Assembly: GCF_001634365.1 (NCBI RefSeq)
Contig: NZ_CP014579.1
Span: 1,116,001-1,180,000 of the forward strand
Direction: 5' to 3'
Source: Paraburkholderia phytofirmans OLGA172
Lineage (GTDB): Bacteria > Pseudomonadota > Gammaproteobacteria > Burkholderiales > Burkholderiaceae
Length of the DNA stretch: 64,000 bases
The position numbers were made by a program, and so were the translations under genes. This document shows, in pieces, positions 18,739 through 27,148 of this stretch; positions within the stretch are counted from its first letter, which is position 1, and each line of letters opens with the position of its first letter. The notes under the pieces are model-generated. The model made no database searches. It worked only from the letters and a program-made list of their open reading frames with translations, and was not told the DNA's origin.

Positions 18739-18841
18739 GGGATAGATATGCAAGGCATAAGCGATGCGCATTGAACTGCCAGTTGACAGGGCAACCAGAA
18801 GAGTTGGCGGAGAGAGGGAATCTTATTTTGGGTGAGAGAAA

Positions 18842-20302
18842 ATGACCGATAATCTTGGTCGGAAGGTATTGTCTGGTTTGCTTTGGTCGACTATTCAGAG
18901 CTGGGGCGGAAAGCTGGCAACGCTGGCGTTGTTCGCGATCCTTGCGAGGTTGCTTGATTCACATTCGTTCGGTGTGTTCGCGTCGGCGATGGCGGTCCTT
19001 GCGTTTGTGACCATTTTCGTCGATCAAGGATTGAGTGAAGCAATCGTTCAGCGGCCATCGGTAACACCGCAACTTCTGAACACGGCATTCTTCGTCAATC
19101 TCGTGCTTTCAGTTCTGGTGTTTGCGGTGTTGTGGGTGACTTCGCCGTTCATTGCGAAGTACATGAAAATCCTTGAACTTACCAATATCCTGCGAGCCGC
19201 AAGTGTTTGCGTCCTGCTGACCGCGCTGGGTTTCAGCCAGCAGGCTATGCAGAGAAGAAATTTCCACTACCGATGGCTCGCCATATGCTCGGTCTCGTCA
19301 ACCATCGTTTCGGGAGTCTGCGGAACGATACTGGCGTTTTCCGGATATGGCGCCTGGAGCCTGGTCATACAGATTTTAATAAATGCACTAATGAATTCTG
19401 CATTGCTATGGGTTCGCTCGCAGTGGCGATTCTCATTCGAGTTTGATTTCGCCGGAGTGCGAGGTCTGTTCAGTTATGGAATCAACAAACTTGGTGCGCA
19501 ACTTCTGGACTTTGGAAACACGCGCTACCTTGAGATATATCTCGCTGTGAACCTTGGGGCAGCAGCACTGGGGTGCTACCTGGTTGGCGTGAAGATCTAC
19601 CAGGCGCTCATGCAGGCGCTTAGTGGCGCGGTCCTTGACGTGGCCCATAGCGGGTTTTCGCGGATCGCGCATGATAAGGATGAACTTGCGCGCGTGTACT
19701 ACAAGGCGATCACACTCACAAGCGCAGTTGCTGTGCCGGTGTTTGTCCTGCTGGCATGTGTTGCGCCGGAGGTGACTGTCATAGTTTTTGGAAAGAGATG
19801 GGAGTCGAGTGCCGCAATCATGCAGCCGATGGCGCTGCTAGGGGCGGTGCAAGCATTGCAGTTTTACAATGGAACCGTCTACAACGCGTTGGGTAAGCCG
19901 TCGATTGGTTTGGTGTTCCTCGTATTCAAGACCATAGTGACATGCTTGGCGCTTGTGCTCACGCATGGTATGGGGCTGCAGTCTGTCGTATGGTGGTACG
20001 CGTTCGGACAGATCATTACAGCGCCCCCAAGCTTCATTTTGGTCCAATTGCTCGTGGGAATCTCGTTGCGTAAGATCGCGATGAGGATCTGGCCATTTCT
20101 CGTTGCATGCGCGGTGGCCGCAGGTGGCGTATGGCTGATAAGAGCCGGGGAATGGATCGTGCAGTGGACGCCATTTTTTCGGCTATTATTTCTTTCATCA
20201 ACAGGATTGCTTATTTATTCGACTATTACTATTCTGTTTGCGAAAAATCACATTGAAGAAGTGATGGCGGTATTTAAGGGGAGAAGGCCGGCCACTTCAT
20301 AG
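18842..20302 (+). CDS. Wzx-type polysaccharide flippase
   Basis: 486 residues, polytopic, with about 12-14 hydrophobic segments. The start (LGRKVLSGLLWSTIQSWGGK) is typical of the MOP/PST transporter family, and the loop FVDQGLSEAIVQRP is conserved in WzxC-like proteins. It should flip the undecaprenyl-linked repeat to the periplasm for the Wzy polymerase. The gene looks somewhat lower in GC than the cassette before it. It precedes the pyruvyl transferase by 43 bases. Confidence 0.9.
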   Translation: MTDNLGRKVLSGLLWSTIQSWGGKLATLALFAILARLLDSHSFGVFASAMAVLAFVTIFVDQGLSEAIVQRPSVTPQLLNTAFFVNLVLSVLVFAVLWVTSPFIAKYMKILELTNILRAASVCVLLTALGFSQQAMQRRNFHYRWLAICSVSSTIVSGVCGTILAFSGYGAWSLVIQILINALMNSALLWVRSQWRFSFEFDFAGVRGLFSYGINKLGAQLLDFGNTRYLEIYLAVNLGAAALGCYLVGVKIYQALMQALSGAVLDVAHSGFSRIAHDKDELARVYYKAITLTSAVAVPVFVLLACVAPEVTVIVFGKRWESSAAIMQPMALLGAVQALQFYNGTVYNALGKPSIGLVFLVFKTIVTCLALVLTHGMGLQSVVWWYAFGQIITAPPSFILVQLLVGISLRKIAMRIWPFLVACAVAAGGVWLIRAGEWIVQWTPFFRLLFLSSTGLLIYSTITILFAKNHIEEVMAVFKGRRPATS

Positions 20303-20345
20303 CAAGAAGGGCGGTTAGTCGTAACAAAAACCGGGTGGAAACAAT

Positions 20346-21656
20346 ATGAGTAATGTCCTTAAAATTTCGAGAATTCGCGCTCTGAAGCGCGACGTTACTC
20401 TTTGGGCTAAAGTCAAAATCCTGACGTTCAGGTGGCGCCATCGTTCGGCGGTCGCCACGAGCGGAAGAGGCAGCGGGCCGGTCAAGCATTTGCTGATTCT
20501 CCCGAGTGACCCGTGGACGCTGGTTGGCGCGAAAGGCGACGAAGCCATGATGCGTGCAGTTGTCGATCAATTGGCAGCCGCGGAGCCCGAATTCAAGGTA
20601 ACAGTCGCTATTGCGACAGATCAGGCGGCGACAGCGGCGCGGCAATTGGGATTCGAATCAATTTGCGTCTGGAATGAGCCGTGGAATCTTGATGAAACGA
20701 TGGAGAGACTATTGTCGATTGGTGCGGACACGGTCGTCGTGTTGGGCGCGGACGTGCTGGATGGATACTACTCTCCACTCACAGCTGCGCGTCTGTTAGC
20801 GACCGCCGACCTGCTCGTAAGACACGGCTTGAGGGGGGCACTGCTTGGGTTCAGCTTTAACAACGCACCCTATCACCAGCTAAAGAAGGTGTTTGACGGA
20901 CTTTGCGACAGGCTGGTGATCAACGTGCGTGACGGCGTCTCTCTTGGTCGGTTCAGGAAGTTTAGCTCGGCGCACGCACGACTGGTTACTGATTCGGCGT
21001 TCATGCTGCGTGCGGACGAGGCGTCTTGCCGGGTGGCGGCCGTTGCGGAGTGGGTTCGGACACGTCGTGCGAATGGGGACAAGGTGATTGGATTTAACAT
21101 CCATCCCTCTCTTATTCGTCACGCAGACCGCGCTCAGGTAACGGAGCTGGTTAAAGTGACTGCCATGGCGCTGGAAAATCTGACCCTGTCGCACCAGGTA
21201 AGTCTTCTTCTTATTTCCCATGACTACAGGGAAATAGGCGGAGACGACCTGTGCCTTGCGCCGATATATTCCGAACTCGAAAAGAGATTGAAGGAGCGGG
21301 TGTTTTATCCCCGTGACAGGATGTCTGCCGCAGAGTTGAAAGGCGTAGCGGGTTTGGCTGACGGCGTTGTCACCGGGAGGATGCATCTCGCGATCGCGAG
21401 TCTTGGTATGGGTGTGCCAGTTGCTGCACTGACCTACCAGGACAAGTTCCAAGGCCTGTTCGAGCACTTCCGGCTTCCAGAGTCGCTGCTACTGGGACCC
21501 GAGGATATCGTAAGGCATGAAAAGTTGTCGGCGATGCTACAGAGCTTTGTCACCCAGCTTCCGCAACTGCAGAACGCAGTTGCTCATGCTCTTCCGCACG
21601 TGACGCAAGCTGCACGCGCAAACCTCCATGGACTACTGCGAGACCTGCCATCTTAG
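20346..21656 (+). CDS. Polysaccharide pyruvyl transferase family protein
   Basis: 436 residues. Family motifs are GAKGDEAMMRAVVDQLAA near residue 60 and VTGRMHLAIASLGMGVPV near 340, as in WcaK/CsaB-type enzymes that add a ketal-linked pyruvate from phosphoenolpyruvate to a sugar. This would put negative charge on the EPS. The N-terminal 40 residues are basic and specific to this protein. It is in the operon between wzx and a nitroreductase-like gene. Confidence 0.85.
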   Translation: MSNVLKISRIRALKRDVTLWAKVKILTFRWRHRSAVATSGRGSGPVKHLLILPSDPWTLVGAKGDEAMMRAVVDQLAAAEPEFKVTVAIATDQAATAARQLGFESICVWNEPWNLDETMERLLSIGADTVVVLGADVLDGYYSPLTAARLLATADLLVRHGLRGALLGFSFNNAPYHQLKKVFDGLCDRLVINVRDGVSLGRFRKFSSAHARLVTDSAFMLRADEASCRVAAVAEWVRTRRANGDKVIGFNIHPSLIRHADRAQVTELVKVTAMALENLTLSHQVSLLLISHDYREIGGDDLCLAPIYSELEKRLKERVFYPRDRMSAAELKGVAGLADGVVTGRMHLAIASLGMGVPVAALTYQDKFQGLFEHFRLPESLLLGPEDIVRHEKLSAMLQSFVTQLPQLQNAVAHALPHVTQAARANLHGLLRDLPS

Positions 21657-21755
21657 TCGTTGAAATTCGCTTTAGGCCAATAGTTCCGGTGCAGCAAGCT
21701 CGACAGCGATGCCTGTTGCTGACTTTTCTTCGATTGGGTGTTTTTCGACGTGAAC

Positions 21756-22787
21756 ATGAACCTCAAAATTATTGGCCGATCGGTATTCACCGCTTTCCCA
21801 CCGTTGCGCCAAGCCTACTGGCGCCAGAGAAGAAAGATCGGTCTTCTCAAGGCAGCCTTGTACCATATCTACGACGCTTTGCACACATACCGGCATATGC
21901 GCTGGGAGTTTACCGCGAGCAATTACTGGAAACTGAGCTCTGAGCTGATATTTCAGTTTCATAAACTTGAGAAGGGTCTCTGCATGCCAGGACCGGCACG
22001 GTTCTTTGGTCATGAGCCGGCGTTTGCCACGGTAGGGCTGATCGATCGTTGGCGACAGGCAGGATATCCAACGAGCGATTCAATCTATCTCGGTGCTCTC
22101 GAAACAGTGCGGGCCTATCGTCGGCGACTCGACATTACGGCGCCCCCGGAAGATGTTGCGGCGGAACTGGTCGCCAAAATCGACAAATGCCTCCAGGGTA
22201 CAGAAACGGTAGCGAAATTTGTGACGCCGATGTCGTGTGAGGCGGCTCCGGCGAGTACTTTCGATACGTTGCGAACGCTTTGTGAATCGCGTCGAAGCGT
22301 ACGTGCGTATGCTGCTGTTCGTGTTTCTATGGACGATGTTAAGGCTGCGATCGCGTTGGCTCAACTCAGTCCGAGCGCTTGCAACCGGCAGCCGTGGCAC
22401 GTGCATGTCTATGAACAGCGGAGCCAGATCGACGCGCTACTTGCATTGCAAAACGGCAATGCAGGTTTTGGACAGTTGGTCCAGATGCTGTTGGTGATTA
22501 CGGTCGACAGTCACTCATTTTTCGACGGGTCTGAGCGAAATCAGGCCTTTATTGACGCGGGCCTGTTTTCAATGACGTTGATTCTTGCGCTTCACGCGCG
22601 GGGCTTGTCGTCATGTTGCCTGAACTGGTGCGTATCACCGGACAACGACATGGAGGCGCACGAACGAGGGGCGATACCTGGTCAGGAGAGAATCATTATG
22701 TATATGGCTGTGGGAGTTCCTGCTGAGAGCAGTGTCGTTCCTAGGTCCGCGAGGCGTGATATGGGTTCCGTCCTCATTCGCCATTGA
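21756..22787 (+). CDS. Nitroreductase-family protein in EPS operon
   Basis: 343 residues from the ATG at 21756; GTGs at 21738 and 21750 are alternatives and none has a clear ribosome binding site. The first 160 residues are a specific helical extension (WEFTASNYWKLSSELIFQFHK). The C-terminal part is a nitroreductase fold with SRRSVRAY and LSPSACNRQPWHVHVYE, the usual FMN contacts. The substrate is unknown. Its position after a pyruvyl transferase suggests a role in modifying the polymer or a precursor, but I cannot name a reaction. Confidence 0.78.
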   Translation: MNLKIIGRSVFTAFPPLRQAYWRQRRKIGLLKAALYHIYDALHTYRHMRWEFTASNYWKLSSELIFQFHKLEKGLCMPGPARFFGHEPAFATVGLIDRWRQAGYPTSDSIYLGALETVRAYRRRLDITAPPEDVAAELVAKIDKCLQGTETVAKFVTPMSCEAAPASTFDTLRTLCESRRSVRAYAAVRVSMDDVKAAIALAQLSPSACNRQPWHVHVYEQRSQIDALLALQNGNAGFGQLVQMLLVITVDSHSFFDGSERNQAFIDAGLFSMTLILALHARGLSSCCLNWCVSPDNDMEAHERGAIPGQERIIMYMAVGVPAESSVVPRSARRDMGSVLIRH

Positions 22788-22934
22788 ATTGTTATCGACC
22801 CGCCTGTTGCACTTGGTATTTGAAACCGCCCTTCCAACTTCTGCCGTAGCGTCGCAGATTATCGTACGGAAACCGGGACGCACATGACAAGCAAAAATAC
22901 TGGGCAAAAGTTTCACTCTTTCGATGGGTTGCGC

Positions 22935-22943
22935 GGCTATATG
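22935..22943. repeat. Left 9-bp target site duplication
   Basis: GGCTATATG directly before the IS50-like element, repeated exactly at 24407-24415. A 9-bp duplication is usual for IS4-family IS50/Tn5-group elements. Confidence 0.9.
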
Positions 22944-24406
22944 CATCTCGTTATACACAAATCGACAGTTCCGGAGACGATGTTGGATAGCAAAGTAGCC
23001 GGAAGGGGGTTGTTAACAATGCGGATTTCGCGTTTACTCTCGGATTTTCAGCATGAAGATCCGAAACGACGCGGGAGCATGGGTGGACGAAGAATTTGAG
23101 ACTCTGGATTTGGGCGATCCACGGCGAGACCGGCGCGCGAAGGAACTGATCAAACGGTTTGCCAGCCGGCCCACGGCCAGCATTCCGGGCGCGTGCGAAG
23201 GCTGGGCCGAGACGATGGCAGCATATCGCTTTCTAGGCAATGAGCGCATCGACTGGCGCGACATGATGCAGCCGCATTGGGATCGCACCACGGCGCGCAT
23301 GGGAGCGTTGCCGGTGGTGCTGTGCATTGCCGATACGACAGAGCTGAACTTTAACGGTCAGGACATCGAAGGGGCCGGCCCACTCAGTTATGAAGCACAG
23401 GTGGGCATGTATCTTCACGCGACTTATGCGGTGACACCGGATCGGGAGCCGCTGGGTGTGATGAATGCCTGGATGTGGGCGCGCGAGTCACGCGATGCAA
23501 ACGGCAGGCGTGGCGGAGTCAGGGAAAGTGCGCGGTGGATCGAAAGCTATGAGATCGTGGCCGAACAGGCACGGGCCCTGCCAGACGCGCGGCTGGTGTA
23601 TGTGGCCGATCGTGAAGGCGACATCGCGGCGCTCATGCAGCGTGCGCAGGAATTGGGTGAACCGGCGGACTGGCTGATCCGCTCGCAGCACAACCGTGCC
23701 TTGAAGGACGAAGAAAAGCTGTGGGACAAGGTGCACGCGGGTAACGTGCTCGGCCGTATCAGTTTCGTGCTGCCCGGGCGCAGTGGCCAGAAGGCACGTG
23801 AAGTGAAGCAGGAACTGCGCAGCCAGCGCATTACGCTGCCCGGTCGCGTCAGCGTCACGCTCACCTGCGTCGAGGCGTATGAGGTGGATGCGCCAGCGGG
23901 CGTAAAGCCAGTCATCTGGCGTCTTGTGACCAACCGCGAAGCGGGTGATGCGGATGCGCTCATCGAACTCATCGACTGGTACCGCGCGAGATGGGAAATA
24001 GAAATGTTCTTCAATGTCCTGAAGAACGCCTGCCGGGTTGAGGCGCTGCAGCTCTCGCAGATGGAACGGGTAGAGAAGGCACTTGCGCTGTACATGGTCG
24101 TATCGTGGCGTATTGCACGGCTCATGCGTGTGGGCAGAACGTGTCCGGAGCTAAACGCGTCGCTATTCTTCGCGGCTGACGAGATACATGGTGCTCACGT
24201 GCTCTGCAAGAAGGCGCGTCCGAAAAAACCACCGACACTGAACCAGATGATACGGATGATCGCGTCACTGGGTGGATTCCTCGGGCGCAAGAGCGATGGT
24301 GAACCGGGCGCGAAGACGTTGTGGATTGGCATGCAGCGAGTCATGGATGCTGTGAGCACCATCCAGATCTTGCGCGACGGCTACGACACTTCTGTATAAC
24401 GAGATG
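22944..24406 (+). mobile_element. IS4-family, IS50/Tn5-like insertion sequence (1463 bp)
   Basis: The ends are inverted repeats: CATCTCGTTATACA on the left, and its complement TGTATAACGAGATG on the right. Perfect 9-bp direct repeats flank it. It carries one intact transposase gene, so it may be active. It splits an EPS acyltransferase gene in the sense orientation. Confidence 0.9.
23053..24399 (+). CDS. tnp: IS4-family (Tn5-like) transposase
   Basis: 448 residues, intact. The N-terminus WVDEEFETLDLGDPRRDRRA is the Tn5-type DNA-binding domain. The DDE catalytic core shows Asp in IADTTELNF, Asp in VYVADREGD and the YRARWEIEMFFNVLK motif with Glu. The gene fills nearly the whole element, its stop lying seven bases before the right end. 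Confidence 0.93.
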   Translation: MKIRNDAGAWVDEEFETLDLGDPRRDRRAKELIKRFASRPTASIPGACEGWAETMAAYRFLGNERIDWRDMMQPHWDRTTARMGALPVVLCIADTTELNFNGQDIEGAGPLSYEAQVGMYLHATYAVTPDREPLGVMNAWMWARESRDANGRRGGVRESARWIESYEIVAEQARALPDARLVYVADREGDIAALMQRAQELGEPADWLIRSQHNRALKDEEKLWDKVHAGNVLGRISFVLPGRSGQKAREVKQELRSQRITLPGRVSVTLTCVEAYEVDAPAGVKPVIWRLVTNREAGDADALIELIDWYRARWEIEMFFNVLKNACRVEALQLSQMERVEKALALYMVVSWRIARLMRVGRTCPELNASLFFAADEIHGAHVLCKKARPKKPPTLNQMIRMIASLGGFLGRKSDGEPGAKTLWIGMQRVMDAVSTIQILRDGYDTSV

Positions 24407-24415
24407 GGCTATATG
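24407..24415. repeat. Right 9-bp target site duplication
   Basis: GGCTATATG, identical to 22935-22943. Confidence 0.9.
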
Positions 24416-25496
24416 GCGTGGTGGGTGGTATTCGCCCACTCCAGCCAACTGACCGGTATCGAGCGCATTCTCCCCGTGCGAGTAACTGCCTTCATGGATG
24501 GTGGTGAACCAGCTGTCAACGTCTTCATCATGCTCAGCGGGTTCGTCATCACGCATCTATGCCTGAGCGAGCGCGCGTCGTACGCTCAATACATTCGCGA
24601 GCGCGCATTCCGCATCTATCCAGTCTACCTGCTTTGCCTCGCCCTCGGCATCGCGACATTGCCTGCGCTTCTATCTGCTCATTCGACGCCCTGGAGCATT
24701 GACCCGCACATGTGGCAGGTGCGCGCGGCTTCTGAACGCGAGCATTTTGCGGCCCACTTCCTACTGCATGTCTCGTTGCTGCACGGGCTGGTACCCGACA
24801 GCATATTTCCGTACAGTGCGCGCACTCTGCTCGGCCCGGCATGGAGCTTGAGCCTAGAATGGCAGTTCTACCTGATAGCCCCGCTGATCGTGGCGCTCGT
24901 TAGCCGCTCGCGCGTTTCGCTGGTTATTACTTCCGTCGTCCTGCTCGCGATGTCATGGATATCTCGTCATGACCTGATCTGGACATGGCAGTATCCATCG
25001 ATGGTGTTGATCCCTATGCCGCTCTTCTTGATCGGCATCTTGACGCGGGTATTTTGGGGTGAGCTTGGGCGCATACCGGTGGGCATGGTGCTGCTTGTCG
25101 GGATCGTCGCAGGGATGTTCCTTGGCGCGCTCAAGCATGAATTCTGGATCTGGACTATTTTCGTGGCCGCAGCCCTTCAGGAGTCGCGCTTAACCCCAGT
25201 CCGGGGACTTGCGTGGCTTGCGGCGAATCCATTTGTCGTCTGGCTGGGCAAGGCATCTTACTCAACTTACCTTGTGCATATCCCATTGCTCATTGTTGCA
25301 GTCAGCCTCGCGATCAAGATCGGCGGCCCGCACGTTCAATTGATGGTACGGACCGCGGTTCTCGGCGTACTAATACTTGTGATTCCGATCAGTCAATTGC
25401 TATACCAGCATGTCGAGAAGCGATTTATGGTGATCGGGAGGAGGAAAATCAGGCCGTCATTCGATACGCCTACCGCGGCGGATCCGGCTCAATGAG

Positions 25497-25690
25497 TTAC
25501 CACAACTGAGAGGCAGCACGCTGGAACGGCACGTAGATGAGGCGCTTGATAAAACCGTTCCACGCGGCACCATCCTGACGAGTTCCGATGCGCAACGTCG
25601 CCAATGCCCCTGTAGGATTGATGCGTCGAAACCAGCGTGAAGGGATGAGTTTCCGCAGCCGGCGGCGACCCAAAGCGCGAGTAATTTAGC
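25497..25690 (-). pseudogene. 3' remnant of an unidentified gene
   Basis: The minus strand reads openly from about 25690 to a TAA at 25497-25499, including RWFRRINPTGALATLRIG and AAWNGFIKRLIYVPFQRAAS. The reading is coherent and not a shadow of another gene, but there is no start and I cannot name the family. It abuts the acyltransferase end and the IS5 fragments, so the rest was probably lost when the elements inserted. Confidence 0.45.
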
Positions 25691-25724
25691 GGAATGTCGG
25701 ATTACGACAATGTGCCGTCTCTCG

Positions 25725-25810
25725 GTAGCGGCCAATCTGCAGCCCCAGACGCGGCGCCTCGCTTGTAGTTGTGCCTCAGCTTCAGGCCGCGCCGCGGCCT
25801 TCGCTAGATG
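25725..25810 (-). mobile_element. Short internal fragment of an IS5-family element
   Basis: About 86 bases match the stretch at 29555-29645 inside the IS5-type transposase gene (around GCGGCCAATCTGCAGCCCCA), with small deletions. No ends remain. It is a third, badly decayed copy next to the nested elements. Confidence 0.7.
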
Positions 25811-25820
25811 TTAGCTAGTC

Positions 25821-25945
25821 CGCCCTGAACAATTCGTTGCTCGTCCCGCTGGCGTCACGCCATCAGATCGGCGGCAATACCTGCCGTTGAACAAAGCAGC
25901 GAGAACGAAGACACAAAGAAGCCGCAGCTTCCTCAGGATCATCCG
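25821..25945 (-). mobile_element. IS5-A, terminal part (left of the IS1111-like insertion)
   Basis: It starts with CGCCCTGAACAATTC, matching the outer end of IS5-B, and runs through the transposase C-terminus (RMILRKLRLLCVFVLAALFN) to ATCCG at 25945, where similarity stops exactly at the IS1111-like element. The sequence resumes at 28924, so the two parts are one element split by insertion. Confidence 0.75.
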
Positions 25946-25951
25946 AATTAG

Positions 25952-25964
25952 TAAGGACTTTCCC
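25952..25964. repeat. Subterminal inverted repeat, left
   Basis: TAAGGACTTTCCC; perfect complement at 28907-28919. Confidence 0.8.
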
Positions 25965-26031
25965 GATCTCGTGGCATAGCGATATGCGAGGATGGTTGGT
26001 GCTGTGCAACCCATCTGAGAAGGGGAAAGTC

Positions 26032-27123
26032 ATGGACGAGATTACTCGTATCGGCGTGGATCTGGCCAAAAACATCATCCAGGTACACGGCGTGGACAGC
26101 ATGGAACGCGTGGTGGTCAGGAAAGCAATCTCGCGGCAGAAGTTTCCCGAATGGTTTGCCAACCTCGAGCCGTGCCTGGTCGCAATGGAAGCGTGCAGCG
26201 CAGCCCACTACTGGGGGCGCAAGCTGCACGCGCTCGGCCACAAAGTCCGCCTAATCGCGCCGCAGTTGGCCGCGCCGTATCGCAAAGGCGGCAAGCACGT
26301 GAAGAACGACAGGCTGGATGCCGAGGCCATCTGCGAGGCCGCGGGCCGGCCGCATATGCGCTTCGTGGCCGTCAAAACGGCGGACCAGCAAAACGTGCTG
26401 GTGCTGCACCGGATGCGGGACGGTTTCGTTGAGGAGCGTACCGCGCTCGTCAACCGGCTGCGCGGTGAACTGGTCGAGTTCGGCGCGTTCCTGCCGCAAG
26501 GCATCGACGCATTTCGCGCCCACTTCGTCGAGGCACTGGAGGACGGGGCCACTGAACTGAACGGTGTCGCGCGCACTGCGCTGGCGCGAGGCTGGGAGCA
26601 CGTGCAGGCCCTCGACCGGCAAATCGCCTGGTGCGACGCGCAAGTCGCCACGCACGTGAAGCACGACAGCAACGCGCAGCGCGTGATGGCGGTCATCGGC
26701 ATCGGGCCGCTCACCGTGTCGGCCACGGTGGCCACCGTCGGCGACGCTCGCCTGTTCAAAAACGGTCGCCAATTTGCCGCTTGGCTCGGCACGGTGCCCA
26801 AACAGGCGAGCAGCGGCGGCAAGACCCGGCTGGGCCGCATCACCAAACAGGGCAACACGTATCTGCGCACGCTGCTGTTCCAGGGCGCGCGCTCGGCCGT
26901 AACGAGCGCTCATCGACGAACCGACCGGCTCTCGCGCTGGATCGTTCAGCTCCAGGCACGCGTAGGTTGGTATCGAACGCTGGTGGCCGTCGCCAACAAG
27001 CACGCGCGCATCCTGTGGGCGATTCTGGCCAAGGGCGAGCGCTTCGATCCCTCGTATGTCTCCACTCCATCAACACTGAGGCCAGCCACGGTAGGACAAC
27101 AGCACGAACAGGTAAATTCGTAG
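26032..27123 (+). CDS. tnp: IS110-family transposase
   Basis: 363 residues from the ATG at 26032. The N-terminal DEDD-type (RuvC-like) domain begins RIGVDLAKNIIQVHGVD. The C-terminal transposase_20 domain has IGIGPLTVSATVATVGDA and FAAWLGTVPKQASSGGKTR, with the conserved Ser used for strand transfer in this family. It is full length without stops, so the element may once have moved with IS5-B absent; the insertion lies after the gene. Confidence 0.92.
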   Translation: MDEITRIGVDLAKNIIQVHGVDSMERVVVRKAISRQKFPEWFANLEPCLVAMEACSAAHYWGRKLHALGHKVRLIAPQLAAPYRKGGKHVKNDRLDAEAICEAAGRPHMRFVAVKTADQQNVLVLHRMRDGFVEERTALVNRLRGELVEFGAFLPQGIDAFRAHFVEALEDGATELNGVARTALARGWEHVQALDRQIAWCDAQVATHVKHDSNAQRVMAVIGIGPLTVSATVATVGDARLFKNGRQFAAWLGTVPKQASSGGKTRLGRITKQGNTYLRTLLFQGARSAVTSAHRRTDRLSRWIVQLQARVGWYRTLVAVANKHARILWAILAKGERFDPSYVSTPSTLRPATVGQQHEQVNS

Positions 27124-27139
27124 CGTCACCTAAAAGTGT

Positions 27140-27148
27140 GACTTCGTA
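27140..27148. repeat. 9-bp direct repeat left of IS5-B
   Basis: GACTTCGTA, repeated at 28628-28636. It could be a target duplication of IS5-B, but 9 bases is longer than is usual for IS5-family elements, so this is uncertain. Confidence 0.5.

Larger units (their letters stand above)
22884..25495 (+). pseudogene. Acyltransferase-3 family gene split by an IS50-like element
   Basis: The 5' part (22884-22943) ends in FHSFDGLRGYM, the signature opening of membrane acyltransferase-3 (OafA/ExoZ-type) enzymes. The 3' part (24407-25495) continues GYMAWWVVFAHSSQL and holds the remaining membrane segments (VFIMLSGFVITH, LGPAWSLSLEWQFY). Removing the element and one copy of its 9-base target duplication restores one clean frame of about 380 residues. 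The intact enzyme would O-acetylate or succinylate the EPS. An ATG created by the IS end at 24404 could still give a product lacking the first 20 residues; whether it works is unknown. Confidence 0.88.
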
